From positions 1 to 44,743 of the forward strand of contig UQZA01000017.1 in assembly GCA_900545515.1 (NCBI GenBank): a stretch of 44,743 nt of DNA, read 5' to 3'. This stretch comes from an uncultured Eubacteriales bacterium (lineage in GTDB: Bacteria; Bacillota; Clostridia; Oscillospirales; Oscillospiraceae). Each line of letters begins with the position of its first letter. The first letter of the stretch is position 1. Below the pieces are notes generated by a model. That model made no database searches. It saw nothing but the letters and a program-made list of their open reading frames with translations, and was not told where the DNA came from. Of the stretch, positions 33,667 through 42,015 are shown in pieces. Position numbers and translations under genes: made by a program.

Positions 33667-33672
33667 ATTATA
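33667..33672 (-). promoter_or_regulatory. -10 element of the ylmH operon
   Basis: Perfect minus-strand TATAAT 35 nt before the ylmH start. The hexamer 17 nt upstream is TAGGAA, a weak -35. Confidence 0.5.
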
Positions 33673-33758
33673 CCCCATTTTATCCCAAATTCCTAGGCCC
33701 AAATTCCCCTTGGCAATGATACGGATTGCTAAGGGCGAAAAAGCCGGAACCATCGAGT

Positions 33759-33784
33759 GCTAAACGGGACGTTGCGCGTTTAGC
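33759..33784. repeat. 8-bp inverted repeat in the divergent gap
   Basis: GCTAAACG pairs with CGTTTAGC around a 10-nt loop. It lies between ylmH and the response regulator with no gene end beside it. It may be an operator or a relic hairpin. Nothing else was seen between 33690 and 33870. Confidence 0.4.
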
Positions 33785-33876
33785 CTTAGGTTCGTAGCAT
33801 TGCGCCCATGCTGATGCAGCGTTGCGGCGCCCCGCAGAAGCAGAGGGTCAGGAATGGCTCAATGCCCTCCTTCAAA

Positions 33877-33932
33877 TTAAAGAATCCTTAAGAAAGCAGC
33901 CTCTTTCATCTTAAACTTCCCGGGGATATAAT
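33877..33932 (+). promoter_or_regulatory. Promoter of the two-component system with OmpR-type direct repeats
   Basis: A perfect TATAAT at 33927-33932 has no matching -35. Instead TTAAAG (33877), TTAAG (33888) and TTAAAC (33911) stand in register 11 and 23 nt apart, on one face of the helix, with the last in the -35 position. This is the layout of an activator-dependent promoter bound by an OmpR-type regulator, probably autoregulated. Confidence 0.5.
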
Positions 33933-33955
33933 GAAGGGGCGGAGAGGTGAAGTAC

Positions 33956-34654
33956 ATGTACAACATTTTGATTTGTGATGACCAGCCAGACATTGTAAAT
34001 GCCCTGAAAATTTATCTGTCCATGGGCGATTACCGTCTGTTTGAGGCCTATACCGGACGTCAGGCGGTGGAGCTTGTCCAGAAGGAAGAGATCCATCTGA
34101 TCCTCATGGATATCATGATGCCGGAAATGGATGGCATTGCCGCCACCCAGCGCATCCGGGAGTTCTCCAACGCTCCCATCATTTTACTCACAGCCAAAAG
34201 TGAAAATGAAGATAAGGTCCTGGGCCTCAACGTGGGGGCCGACGACTATATTACCAAGCCCTTTGTACCCATGGAGGTCCTGGCCCGGGTCCGGTCTCAG
34301 CTCCGGCGGTACACCCTCCTGGGCGGCCAGGCTCCGGAGAAGCCCAGCGTCCTCACCATTGGCGGTATCTGTCTGGACGATGAAGCCAAGACCGTCACCG
34401 TGGACGGGGAGCCTGCCAATCTCACCCCCATGGAGTTTTCCATTTTACGGTTGCTCATGTCCAATCCCGGGAAGGTTTATTCCTCCCGGTCGCTCTACGA
34501 AGCGGTATGGAACGAGGCGCCCCTGGGCAGCGAGGGAGCCGTGGCGGTACACATCCGCCACCTTCGGGAGAAAATTGAAATCAATCCCTCAGAGCCCCGG
34601 TACCTGAAGGTGGTCTGGGGTCAGGGATACAAAATGGAGGGGGGAAAACCCTGA
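33956..34654 (+). CDS. OmpR-family response regulator
   Basis: A 232-residue DNA-binding regulator. The receiver domain at 1-115 has the acidic pair (CDDQPD), phospho-acceptor Asp in LILMDIMMPEMDG, the switch Thr in ILLTAKS and Lys in YITKPF. The winged-helix domain at about 130-230 shows LTPMEFSILRLLMSNPGKVYS-type core and the HIRHLREKIE recognition helix, ending with VWGQGYKME. GAGAGG lies 8 nt before the ATG at 33956, which is preferred to the GTG at 33947. The histidine kinase gene overlaps its stop codon, so the two form a cognate pair. Confidence 0.92.
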   Translation: MYNILICDDQPDIVNALKIYLSMGDYRLFEAYTGRQAVELVQKEEIHLILMDIMMPEMDGIAATQRIREFSNAPIILLTAKSENEDKVLGLNVGADDYITKPFVPMEVLARVRSQLRRYTLLGGQAPEKPSVLTIGGICLDDEAKTVTVDGEPANLTPMEFSILRLLMSNPGKVYSSRSLYEAVWNEAPLGSEGAVAVHIRHLREKIEINPSEPRYLKVVWGQGYKMEGGKP

Positions 34655-36702
34655 TGTATAATAAACGCTATAGCCTGGCCCTCAAAACCGGCTGTTTTCT
34701 CCTTCTTCTGGTGGCCTTGGTAACCGGTGTGGCGGGAGGGGTGGCCACCTGTTACCTGGCCGATCAGGGAGCCTATACCCTAAGCCGGGATGATCTCCTG
34801 GAACAGGGACTCCAGGAGCGGTGCAGCAACATAGCCGACAATGTAGCCCGGGCCTATGCCCAGGAGGCCTCCGGCGTCCCGGAGGAAGAACTGCCCAGCT
34901 ATCTCTTCCAATATTCCTACAACGGACACTGGCAGCTGTATCCTGAATACTACAGCGGGAAAAGCAACTATCGCTATGTAATCCGGGATGCATCCGGCAA
35001 GCTTCTGAAAACCACCTACCAGGGCGAAGAATACCTGGCCAGCCAAACCAACACCGTGCTGGTGGATTCCATTTTGATTGCCGAGCCCCAGTCAACGGGA
35101 TCGTCGGACGAAACCGTCCCTCAGCAACAGGAGGATTCCAATACCGTTTTGGAAGCCTTTGACGACAGCACATTCTGGTACCGGAAGACGGTGGATCTCA
35201 CCTACTCTGTCACCGGCTATGTGCTAAAGGACATGGCTTATGATGACACCTTTTCCCAGTATGTCACCCTAGTGGGAGCCATGTATCAGTACCGGTTTGT
35301 ACTGGTGGTTCTGGTTTGCGTCTGCCTGGCCGCCCTGCTGTGCCTCACAGTCTATCTGCTAAGCGCTGCCGGACGCCGTCCTGACCAGGAGGGTATCTTC
35401 TTGAATCCCCTGGACCGGGTACCCGGGGACCTGTACCTGGTGATCCTTGGCGCCAGCCTGACGGGTCTCTTCGCCCTGTTTAACCAGTCCTTTTATTGGT
35501 ACGGCTGGATCACTCTGGTCACTGGGGTGGGGTGTCTCATTGTAGGCGGCATTCTGGTGATGGCAGCCCTCCTGTCCCTGGCCACCCGCGTCAAGTACGG
35601 CAATGGGTATTGGTGGCGTCATTCCGTCACCGGCTTCTGCCTACTGATGCTGGGACGGGGCTTCCTGTACCTGTTTCGTGGCCTTTGCTCGGTGTTCCGG
35701 ATGCTCCCTGTTATCTGGAAGTGGGTGCTCACAGGCGCCATCGCAGCTGTCGTCACCCTGGCGTGTCTCAATCCTGTTACCTCCGGAGTGGGGATGCTGA
35801 TTGTCTTGGGTATGTGGACCTTCCTCATTGTGTACCCCGCCTGGTCCCTGGGCAAGCTGCAGGAGGCTGCCCGGCATATGGCCCAGGGAAAGCTCCAGGA
35901 AAAGCTGGACCCCACCCATCTCCACGGCTCCTTCCGCCAGATTGCCCAGGATCTGAACGCCCTGGGTCAAGGAGCCAGCCTGGCCGTGGAGCGGCAGCTG
36001 AAGTCCGAGCGCATGAAAACCGAACTTATCACCAATGTGTCCCACGACATTAAAACCCCCTTGACCTCCATTGTGAATTATGTGGACCTTCTTCAGAAGC
36101 CCCACACACCAGCCGAGGGAGAGCAGTATCTGGAGGTCCTGGCCCGCCAGTCCCAGCGGCTTAAGAAGCTGACCGAGGACCTGGTGGAAATGTCCAAGGC
36201 CTCCTCTGGCAGCATTCCGGTGAACCTGGCCCCCGTGAACGTGGTAGAACTGGTGAACCAGGCCCTGGCAGAATATGAGGAGAAGCTGCAGCGCGCCAAC
36301 CTGCCTGTGGTCCTCACCGCCCCCCAACCGGAGATCCTGGTCTCCGCCGATGGCCGCCTCTTCTGGCGGGTTATGGACAATCTCCTGGGCAACTGCGTCA
36401 AATATGCCCAGCCGGGAACCCGGGTCTATGTGGATGTAGTAAAATACGAAAAAAAGGTTATGATTTCCGTGAAGAACATCTCCCAGGCAGAGTTGAACCT
36501 GCCTGCGGAGGAGCTCATGGAGCGTTTCGTCCGGGGGGACAGCGCCCGGAACACCGAGGGCAGCGGTCTGGGGCTGAACATCGCCAAAACCCTCATGTCT
36601 CTGCAAAAGGGGAAGCTGAACCTGGTCATAGACGGCGATCTGTTCAAAGCCGTCCTCCTCTTCAACTGCCTGTCCCCCACCCCGGAGGAAAATGCCCCAT
36701 AG
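34654..36702 (+). CDS. Multi-pass sensor histidine kinase
   Basis: A 682-residue membrane kinase. A first transmembrane segment at about 9-31 is followed by an external sensor region of about 175 residues, then five more hydrophobic segments between about 212 and 395. HAMP-like sequence leads to the HisKA box NVSHDIKTPLTSIVNY (phospho-His near residue 467), then the ATP-binding domain with N box DNLLGNCVKYAQPG and G boxes ERFVRGDS and GSGLGLNIAKT. It phosphorylates the response regulator whose gene it overlaps by one base (TGATG). The signal is unknown. The multi-helix build resembles clostridial kinases that sense wall or membrane stress, which fits the membrane-protein and phospholipid genes downstream. 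Confidence 0.9.
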   Translation: MYNKRYSLALKTGCFLLLLVALVTGVAGGVATCYLADQGAYTLSRDDLLEQGLQERCSNIADNVARAYAQEASGVPEEELPSYLFQYSYNGHWQLYPEYYSGKSNYRYVIRDASGKLLKTTYQGEEYLASQTNTVLVDSILIAEPQSTGSSDETVPQQQEDSNTVLEAFDDSTFWYRKTVDLTYSVTGYVLKDMAYDDTFSQYVTLVGAMYQYRFVLVVLVCVCLAALLCLTVYLLSAAGRRPDQEGIFLNPLDRVPGDLYLVILGASLTGLFALFNQSFYWYGWITLVTGVGCLIVGGILVMAALLSLATRVKYGNGYWWRHSVTGFCLLMLGRGFLYLFRGLCSVFRMLPVIWKWVLTGAIAAVVTLACLNPVTSGVGMLIVLGMWTFLIVYPAWSLGKLQEAARHMAQGKLQEKLDPTHLHGSFRQIAQDLNALGQGASLAVERQLKSERMKTELITNVSHDIKTPLTSIVNYVDLLQKPHTPAEGEQYLEVLARQSQRLKKLTEDLVEMSKASSGSIPVNLAPVNVVELVNQALAEYEEKLQRANLPVVLTAPQPEILVSADGRLFWRVMDNLLGNCVKYAQPGTRVYVDVVKYEKKVMISVKNISQAELNLPAEELMERFVRGDSARNTEGSGLGLNIAKTLMSLQKGKLNLVIDGDLFKAVLLFNCLSPTPEENAP

Positions 36703-36736
36703 GCATGCAGCTAAGGTAGCCCTGCTTGTAAACGCG

Positions 36737-36766
36737 CTGGCGGGGGAGCGCCATATCCCCCACCAG
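36737..36766. repeat. Hairpin between kinase and TVP38-like gene
   Basis: CTGG-GGGGGA pairs with TCCCCC-CCAG, flanked by GCATGC copies at 36703 and 36766. There is no T-run. It may limit read-through from the two-component genes into the downstream genes. Confidence 0.4.
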
Positions 36767-36802
36767 CATGCAAGTCCCACAGAAAGGAACCGTGACGTCC
36801 CC

Positions 36803-37522
36803 ATGTCTCTATCTGAAAAGAAGAAAAAGCGGCTTTTGACCCTCATCATCGTACTGTCCCTCATCCTGATGGGACTGGTCACCTGGCTGGTGGGCAAACC
36901 CCTGGTGCAGTTTGCCAAAGATCCCAACGGCTTTCGGGCCTGGGTGGACACCCATGGGATCTGGGGACGGGTCCTGTATGTGGGTATGGTGATTTTTCAG
37001 GTTCTGGTTGCCTTGATTCCCGGCGAGCCTCTGGAGATTGCAGGAGGCTACGCCTTTGGCGCCTGGGAGGGAACCCTTCTGTGCCTGCTTGGCGCCACCT
37101 TGGGCAGCACCCTGGTGTTCCTGGTGGTCCGCCGGTGGGGCGTCCGGGTTCTGGAGCTGTACTTCCCCCGGGAAAAGATTGAATCTCTCAAATTTATGCA
37201 AAACACCCCAAAAGTGCGGGTTGTGGCCTTCCTCCTCATGTTCATCCCCGGCACACCCAAAGACCTCATCAGCTACTGCATGGGGCTGACCAAAATCCGT
37301 CTGTCGGAATGGATCATCCTCAGTACCGTGGCCCGCATTCCCTCCATCGTCACCTCCACCGTAGGAGGCGACGCCCTGGGAGGGCAGGATTACCGCTTCG
37401 CCATTCTGGTCTTCACCATCACTCTGGCCATCAGTCTCCTGGGTGGGCTTATCTACAGCGTTTACACCAAGCGCCACAGTCTCAAATCCGGCCCCCAGAA
37501 AAAAGGACTGGAAAACACCTAA
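36803..37522 (+). CDS. TVP38/TMEM64 (VTT/DedA-like) membrane protein
   Basis: A 239-residue protein with about six hydrophobic segments. The VTT core motifs are present: PGEPLEIAGGYAFGAWEG and FIPGTPKDLISYCMGLTK, with the re-entrant-loop Gly/Pro pattern. Family members move or scramble lipids or affect membrane homeostasis. In bacteria related DedA proteins recycle undecaprenyl phosphate. The ATG at 36803 opens a basic start followed by the first helix. AAAGGA lies 14 nt upstream, which is long. The open frame continues to 36692 without a better site. It lies between the two-component genes and the HD protein and may be under the same control. Confidence 0.8.
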   Translation: MSLSEKKKKRLLTLIIVLSLILMGLVTWLVGKPLVQFAKDPNGFRAWVDTHGIWGRVLYVGMVIFQVLVALIPGEPLEIAGGYAFGAWEGTLLCLLGATLGSTLVFLVVRRWGVRVLELYFPREKIESLKFMQNTPKVRVVAFLLMFIPGTPKDLISYCMGLTKIRLSEWIILSTVARIPSIVTSTVGGDALGGQDYRFAILVFTITLAISLLGGLIYSVYTKRHSLKSGPQKKGLENT

Positions 37523-37538
37523 CAAGGAGGGACCTAAG

Positions 37539-38066
37539 GTGGAGCATGAGGACTTTCTGTTTTTTGTCAGCCGTCTGGCCATGGCCTCCCGGCTGAGTCA
37601 GGAATCCGCTTTCCTTCAGCACGGGGTTACCCGGTGCCTTCTGCACAGCATCGCCGTGGCCTACTACTGCGACCGCCTGGCTGGGTATCTGCAAGCGCTC
37701 CGGTTCCAGCGGCGGCAGCTGCTGCGGGGCGCCCTGCTACACGACTATTTCCTCTACGACTGGCACGACCCGGACCCCTCCCACCGGCTCCACGGTTTTC
37801 ATCACCCCGCCCGGGCCCTTGGCAACGCCCTTCAAGATTTCAGCCTGGACCCGGTGGAGCAAAACATCATCCTGCGCCACATGTTCCCCCTGACCCCCAT
37901 TCCGCCTAAATACCGGGAGGCGATTCTCGTATGTCTGGTAGATAAGGGCTGCTCTCTGTACGAGGTCTTTGCCCGCCGCCCCTACAGCAACTGGCGGATT
38001 CAGGCAGCCTGGGCCTTGGTCCTCCAAGGCGCCTCCATTTCTCTTTCTGGACCCCATAATAGCTGA
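37539..38066 (+). CDS. HD-domain phosphohydrolase-like protein
   Basis: A 175-residue soluble protein starting with GTG; AAGGAGG lies 8 nt upstream, and the gap to the previous gene is 16 bp. Metal-binding residues of an HD domain are visible: LLHSIAVAYYCD, LLHDYFLYDWHD, GFHHPARAL and an HMFPLTP stretch. This version is a known clostridial family of uncharacterised HD proteins, related to YfbR-type or HDIG enzymes, with no assigned substrate. It ends before a strong terminator and is the last gene of the two-component transcript. Confidence 0.78.
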   Translation: MEHEDFLFFVSRLAMASRLSQESAFLQHGVTRCLLHSIAVAYYCDRLAGYLQALRFQRRQLLRGALLHDYFLYDWHDPDPSHRLHGFHHPARALGNALQDFSLDPVEQNIILRHMFPLTPIPPKYREAILVCLVDKGCSLYEVFARRPYSNWRIQAAWALVLQGASISLSGPHNS

Positions 38067-38085
38067 AAAAAGAATTACCATCTGT

Positions 38086-38119
38086 GGGCACAGAACGGAG
38101 TTTTCCGGTTTCTGTGCCC
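38086..38119 (+). terminator. Terminator after the HD protein gene
   Basis: GGGCACAGAA pairs with TTCTGTGCCC around a loop containing CGG/CCG and TTTT, followed by GTTTCC and AGGTTTT. It separates the two-component operon from the phospholipid operon. Confidence 0.65.
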
Positions 38120-38192
38120 GTTTCCAGGTTTTATATGGCGTTTGACACCAAAATTTAAGAAACTCCCCCTTCCATTTTCCCTGGGAACCCTG

Positions 38193-38198
38193 TATAAT
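38193..38198 (+). promoter_or_regulatory. -10 element directly in front of the PAP2 gene
   Basis: Perfect TATAAT whose predicted start point falls on the ATG codons at 38206-38211. The -35 position (TTCCAT) is weak. If it is used, the mRNA would have almost no leader. Confidence 0.45.
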
Positions 38199-38205
38199 TA
38201 TGCCT

Positions 38206-38895
38206 ATGATGAGAAAAAAACTGAATTTGAGCCCTCTGGACCGGCAGGGTTCCTTCCCCTTTTACACCATTGCGCCTGTGGCCGGTACCATCTTGTGCAA
38301 CATGCTCACCTATTATGGCAGCCGTCTTATTACCCGGGGCCTGCCCCACTGGGATCTGACTCTGCCTCTGGACCGGTGGATTCCCTTTGTCCCATCGGCT
38401 GTTTCCATATACGTTTTGGCTTTTTTATCCTGGGTGGTGGGCATTTGGGTCATTGCCCGGGAAAGCCCTGCCGTCTGCTACGAGGTTTTGGCTGGGGAGC
38501 AAATTGCCAAGCTCCTGTGCCTGGCCTGTTTCCTCCTCCTGCCCACCACCATGGAGCGGCCGGAGGTCACCGGCAGCGGCTTCTTCCCCTGGCTGACCCG
38601 GCTCATTTACCGGCTGGATTCCCCGGACAACCTGCTTCCCTCCATCCACTGCCTGGAAAACTGGATTTGCTTCCGCGGAGCTCTTCGCTGCCGGAAGGTG
38701 GGACGTGGGTATCAGGTTGGGACGTTGATCTTTGCCCTTATGGTGTTTGTCTCCACCCTACTGGTGAAGCAGCATCTGGTGCTGGATGTAGTCACTGGCG
38801 TAGCCGTGGTGGAAATTGGGCTCTTCCTCTCCCGGCAGACTGGCGCTGGGCGGATCTATGAGCGGCTGAACCGCCGGTTGGGTGTTCCGGTATGA
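38206..38895 (+). CDS. PAP2-family membrane phosphatase
   Basis: About 229 residues with six hydrophobic segments. The PAP2 (type 2 phosphatidic acid phosphatase) motifs are degenerate but in order: a MERP element, PSIHCLENW (usual PSxH), and KQHLVLDVVTG with the catalytic His and Asp. Expected roles are removal of phosphate from phosphatidic acid, phosphatidylglycerophosphate or undecaprenyl diphosphate at the membrane face. It is the first gene of the lipid operon and overlaps the next gene by 4 bp (ATGA). Three ATGs stand close together (38200, 38206, 38209). None has a Shine-Dalgarno sequence, and a TATAAT is immediately upstream, so the start is uncertain and translation may be leaderless. 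Confidence 0.8.
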   Translation: MMRKKLNLSPLDRQGSFPFYTIAPVAGTILCNMLTYYGSRLITRGLPHWDLTLPLDRWIPFVPSAVSIYVLAFLSWVVGIWVIARESPAVCYEVLAGEQIAKLLCLACFLLLPTTMERPEVTGSGFFPWLTRLIYRLDSPDNLLPSIHCLENWICFRGALRCRKVGRGYQVGTLIFALMVFVSTLLVKQHLVLDVVTGVAVVEIGLFLSRQTGAGRIYERLNRRLGVPV

Positions 38896-39932
38896 AGAAA
38901 CGAAACCATTTGCTTCTGTGGCTTGTGCTGTTTCCTCTGCTGGCCATTGCCGCGGTGTATACCGTGGTTTCCGCCAATCAGAATTTTTCTACAGACATAT
39001 TCTTGACTTACCTGTCCCAGGTGCAGCCAGTGTGGCTGGCTGCGGCCGTGGGCTGCACTTTATGCTACATTTTTTGGGAAGGATTGAGCCTGCATACCAT
39101 TTGCCGCCGCTTGGACAGCCCCTCACGCCTGGGGCGCGGCGTCGTCTGGTCTGCAGCGGATATTTTCTTCTCTGCCGTCACCCCCTCTGCAACCGGTGGA
39201 CAGCCGGCCTCCGCCTGGTACATGCTTCGGGCCGGTGTGCCGGGCTCTGTCTGCTCCGTAGCGCTGCTTCTGAATCTGGTTCTTTACACCCTGTCCATTC
39301 TGGTCATCGCGCCCATTGCCATTGCACTGTGCCCCGGGGTTTTGGCCACCTTCTGCCTTCCGGCTCGCTGGTTCATTGTGGTGGGGGCAGTTCTGCAGCT
39401 GGCTTTGGCCGGACTGTTTCTTCTGCTTCTGGTCCGCCCGGGCCTGGTGGAGCGGATTGCGCTTTGGTGCCTGAACCTCCTGAGCCGGGGTCGACTGCGC
39501 CTCCGGGCGGAACAGTGGCGGGCTGCCTTGGCCAAGAAGATGCCCGAATACCGAGCCTGTACCCAGGTCTTGCGCCGGGACTGGCGGCTACTGGCAGCTG
39601 CTTTCTGCTGCAACCTCCTGCAAAGGCTGTCCCTTCTTCTGGTGCCGGTGTGCCTTCTTTTGGGCTCGGCCGGATCCCCACAGCAGGCGCTCCGTGCAGC
39701 GGCCATCCAGGCCTGCATCATCCTGGGCTCCAACGCCGCGCCTCTGCCAGGCGCCATGGGTGTGGCAGATTTCCTCTTCTTGGACGGCTACGGCCATCTG
39801 ACCCAGGACCCTGTAAGCATGGAGCTTGCCAGCCGGGGCATCTCCTTCTACGGCTGCTTCCTCCTGTGCGGCCTCATTTTGCTGGCCGGTGTGCTGGCAT
39901 CCGGAATCTACAGAAAGAGAGAGAATCCATGA
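38892..39932 (+). CDS. LPG-synthase transmembrane-region (UPF0104/AglD2) flippase-like protein
   Basis: A 346-residue protein with about eight transmembrane segments. The family signatures are FFSAVTPSATGGQPASAWYM near residue 95-115 and PLPGAMGVADFLF near residue 280. These match the membrane half of lysylphosphatidylglycerol synthase (MprF) and stand-alone UPF0104 proteins. The soluble aminoacyl-transferase domain is absent, so it does not make lysyl-PG by itself. A lipid-flipping role is inferred. It overlaps both the PAP2 gene before it and the phosphatidylserine synthase gene after it by 4 bp each, which points to tight coupling in one operon. Confidence 0.82.
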   Translation: MKKRNHLLLWLVLFPLLAIAAVYTVVSANQNFSTDIFLTYLSQVQPVWLAAAVGCTLCYIFWEGLSLHTICRRLDSPSRLGRGVVWSAADIFFSAVTPSATGGQPASAWYMLRAGVPGSVCSVALLLNLVLYTLSILVIAPIAIALCPGVLATFCLPARWFIVVGAVLQLALAGLFLLLLVRPGLVERIALWCLNLLSRGRLRLRAEQWRAALAKKMPEYRACTQVLRRDWRLLAAAFCCNLLQRLSLLLVPVCLLLGSAGSPQQALRAAAIQACIILGSNAAPLPGAMGVADFLFLDGYGHLTQDPVSMELASRGISFYGCFLLCGLILLAGVLASGIYRKRENP

Positions 39933-40609
39933 TTGGCTTTTACGATTATACGGTCGTCCTGACCTATTGCTCCATCATCTCCGCCATCGTTGGCATCGTC
40001 CTGTCCCTGGGCGCCACGGCGCACCCCCAGTGGGCGGTGCTACTCCTTCTGCTGTCCGGCCTGTGCGACGCCTTCGATGGGAAGGTGGCCAGGACCAAGA
40101 AGAATCGAACCAAAGCCATGCAAAACTTTGGCATTCAAATCGATTCTCTGGCGGACATTGTGGCCTTTGGCATCCTGCCGGTGTGCATCGGCCTGGCCCT
40201 GTGGAATCATAGTGCCACTCACGCCGAAGCCGGTTCCTTTGTCCTGCCCCATTCCGTCCCCATCCTCATCTCCTGCCTGTACATTCTGGCAGCTGTGGTC
40301 CGCCTGGCCTATTTCAACGTGACGGAGGAGGAACGCCAAAGCACGGGGGCCTCCAAGCGGGAGTTTTACACAGGTCTGCCCGTCACCTCCGCCTCTCTGA
40401 TCTTCCCTACCCTAGTTCTCCTCCAGCGGATCACCCGTGCAGACCTGTGCTGGCTGTACCATGCCGTCATGCTGGCCACAGCCGGCGCCTTTGTGGGCAA
40501 ATTCCATGTGAAGAAGCCAAATCTCCGGGGCATTCTCATTTTAGTAGCCTTGGGCGCGGCGGAGTTCCTGCTGTTTTTGTTGCTCCGTCTGGTGACACGC
40601 CATGGCTAA
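39929..40609 (+). CDS. pssA: CDP-diacylglycerol-serine O-phosphatidyltransferase
   Basis: A 226-residue integral membrane enzyme that joins CDP-diacylglycerol and L-serine to phosphatidylserine. The CDP-alcohol transferase signature is complete: CDAFDGKVAR, then FGIQIDSLAD, with all four Asp. The stretch between AR and G is 12 residues (TKKNRTKAMQNF) rather than the textbook 8, which I recall from clostridial members of the family. Several transmembrane helices surround it. The start overlaps the upstream stop (ATGA), and the 3' end overlaps the decarboxylase gene by 8 bp, so product and next enzyme are translated together. The longer frame in this phase further upstream is not real. Confidence 0.92.
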   Translation: MIGFYDYTVVLTYCSIISAIVGIVLSLGATAHPQWAVLLLLLSGLCDAFDGKVARTKKNRTKAMQNFGIQIDSLADIVAFGILPVCIGLALWNHSATHAEAGSFVLPHSVPILISCLYILAAVVRLAYFNVTEEERQSTGASKREFYTGLPVTSASLIFPTLVLLQRITRADLCWLYHAVMLATAGAFVGKFHVKKPNLRGILILVALGAAEFLLFLLLRLVTRHG

Positions 40610-41486
40610 GCAGCCGGATCGCTCCCCCGTCCTGTCCTTCCTTTACCGGACTGCGGCAGGCCGGTTCCTTCTAAAGGGACTCACTGCCCCGCCAGTGTCC
40701 CGCCTGGCAGGCCGGTATCTGGACAGTCACCTTTCCCGAATCCACATCGCTGGATTTGTCCGTCGATACGGGATGGATCTGACCGGCTGTGAAAAGCAGT
40801 CCTTCTCCAGCTTCAACGACTTTTTCACCCGAAGGCTGCGGCCAGACCAGCGCCCCATAGACCTGGACCCAGCTGCCTTCATCTCTCCCTGTGATGGGCA
40901 GCTGTCTGTGTTCCATTTGAATTCGTCGCGGATGTTCCAAATCAAAGGCAGCCGGTACAGCCTGCCGGATCTCTTGGGAGGGCAGGAAAACGCCACGCGG
41001 TATGCCAATGGCCTTTGCCTGGTGTTCCGCCTGTGCGTAGACGATTATCACCGCTACTGCTATATTGACTGGGGCGTCAAAGGGGAGAACCACTTCCTGC
41101 CTGGGATACTGCACACCGTGCGGCCCATTGCCCTGGCCAGCTGCCCCGTGTTCATCCAAAATAGCCGGGAGTATACCGTCCTGGAGACGGAGCATTTCGG
41201 CGCCGTCACCCAGGTGGAGGTGGGCGCCCTGCTGGTGGGCCGCATTCAAAACCACCACGGCCCCGGTCCCTTCCAAAAGGGCCAGGAAAAGGGCCTGTTC
41301 CTTTTTGGCGGCTCTACCATTCTCCTGCTCCTGGAACCCCATCGGGTAGCCCTTTTGCCGGAGCTTCTGACCCAGTGCCAAGGGGGCCGGGAAATTCCCG
41401 TGCGCCAGGGCCAGACCCTGGGGTACGCAGCTTCTGCCCAAAACGCTCTTCGCCCCTCCTCCGCGGTTGCGGCAGCAAAGGCCTAG
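40602..41486 (+). CDS. psd: Phosphatidylserine decarboxylase proenzyme
   Basis: A 294-residue enzyme turning phosphatidylserine into phosphatidylethanolamine. The self-cleavage site is GGST in LFLFGGSTILLLL near residue 236, where Ser becomes the pyruvoyl cofactor. Other conserved parts are SFSSFNDFFTRRLRP, SPCDGQLSVF, FRLCVDDYHRYCY and VEVGALLVGRI. Length and motifs fit the type II (about 295 aa) bacterial group. The ATG overlaps the end of pssA. It is the last gene of the phospholipid operon and is followed by a clear terminator. Confidence 0.93.
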   Translation: MAKQPDRSPVLSFLYRTAAGRFLLKGLTAPPVSRLAGRYLDSHLSRIHIAGFVRRYGMDLTGCEKQSFSSFNDFFTRRLRPDQRPIDLDPAAFISPCDGQLSVFHLNSSRMFQIKGSRYSLPDLLGGQENATRYANGLCLVFRLCVDDYHRYCYIDWGVKGENHFLPGILHTVRPIALASCPVFIQNSREYTVLETEHFGAVTQVEVGALLVGRIQNHHGPGPFQKGQEKGLFLFGGSTILLLLEPHRVALLPELLTQCQGGREIPVRQGQTLGYAASAQNALRPSSAVAAAKA

Positions 41487-41507
41487 GCACCTTTTCTTAC
41501 TCACAGA

Positions 41508-41538
41508 GCCGCCGTCCGGCATAGACGGCGGCTTATTT
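41508..41538 (+). terminator. Terminator of the phospholipid operon
   Basis: GCCGCCGTC pairs with GACGGCGGC around a 7-nt loop, followed by TTATTT. Confidence 0.85.
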
Positions 41539-41576
41539 GCATATGGTAGAGCAAAAGGGGAACAGGAGGGCGGACC

Positions 41577-41855
41577 ATGGGGACAAGAGTGACGGAACTG
41601 CGGTGCAAAGAGGTAATCAATATCACAGATGGCCAGCGTCTGGGCTTTGTATCAGATGTGGAGGTCCAGCTTCCGGAGGGAAAGGTCCTGGCCCTGGTGG
41701 TACCAGGCCCCTGCCGCTTTTTTGGCCTGTTTGGGCGGAAAGACGATTTTGTCATTCCCTGGAACTGCATCCGCCGCATCGGCTCCGACATCATCCTGGT
41801 AGAGCTGGAGCCGGACAAATGCCGCGTTCCCCGTCCAAAACCCAGGTGGTTCTGA
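41577..41855 (+). CDS. YlmC/YmxH family sporulation-type PRC-barrel protein
   Basis: A 92-residue PRC-barrel protein with the family pattern ELRCKEVINITDGQRLGFVSD, FFGLFGRKDDFVIPW and IRRIGSDIILVE. B. subtilis YlmC and YmxH are the models. They are tied to sporulation by expression, but the biochemical role is unknown. GGAGGG lies about 7 nt before the ATG. It is a single gene after the phospholipid-operon terminator. No clear promoter was found. The gap from 41856 to 42015 shows nothing further. Confidence 0.87.
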   Translation: MGTRVTELRCKEVINITDGQRLGFVSDVEVQLPEGKVLALVVPGPCRFFGLFGRKDDFVIPWNCIRRIGSDIILVELEPDKCRVPRPKPRWF

Positions 41856-42015
41856 CCCTGCCGGGGCACATGCCTCCAGCAAAAGCCGCTCTGCCTTGGA
41901 TCCCCCTTGGGACATGGGCGATGTAGGGTACGGCCTGGACGCCCCCTAAAACGGCACTGCATGAATTTCATTTACCCGGAATCGTGAAAAAAGTGGAAAA
42001 TTCCGAAAAAAACAC

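Noticed and set aside
35641..36951. A 436-codon minus-strand frame across the kinase gene
   Set aside because: It is a mirror of the histidine kinase reading frame with no family motif or ribosome site.
38882..39928. A long N-terminal extension of the phosphatidylserine synthase frame
   Set aside because: The extension overlaps the UPF0104 gene in another frame and has no domain. The family starts at MIGFYDYT, at the ATGA overlap.
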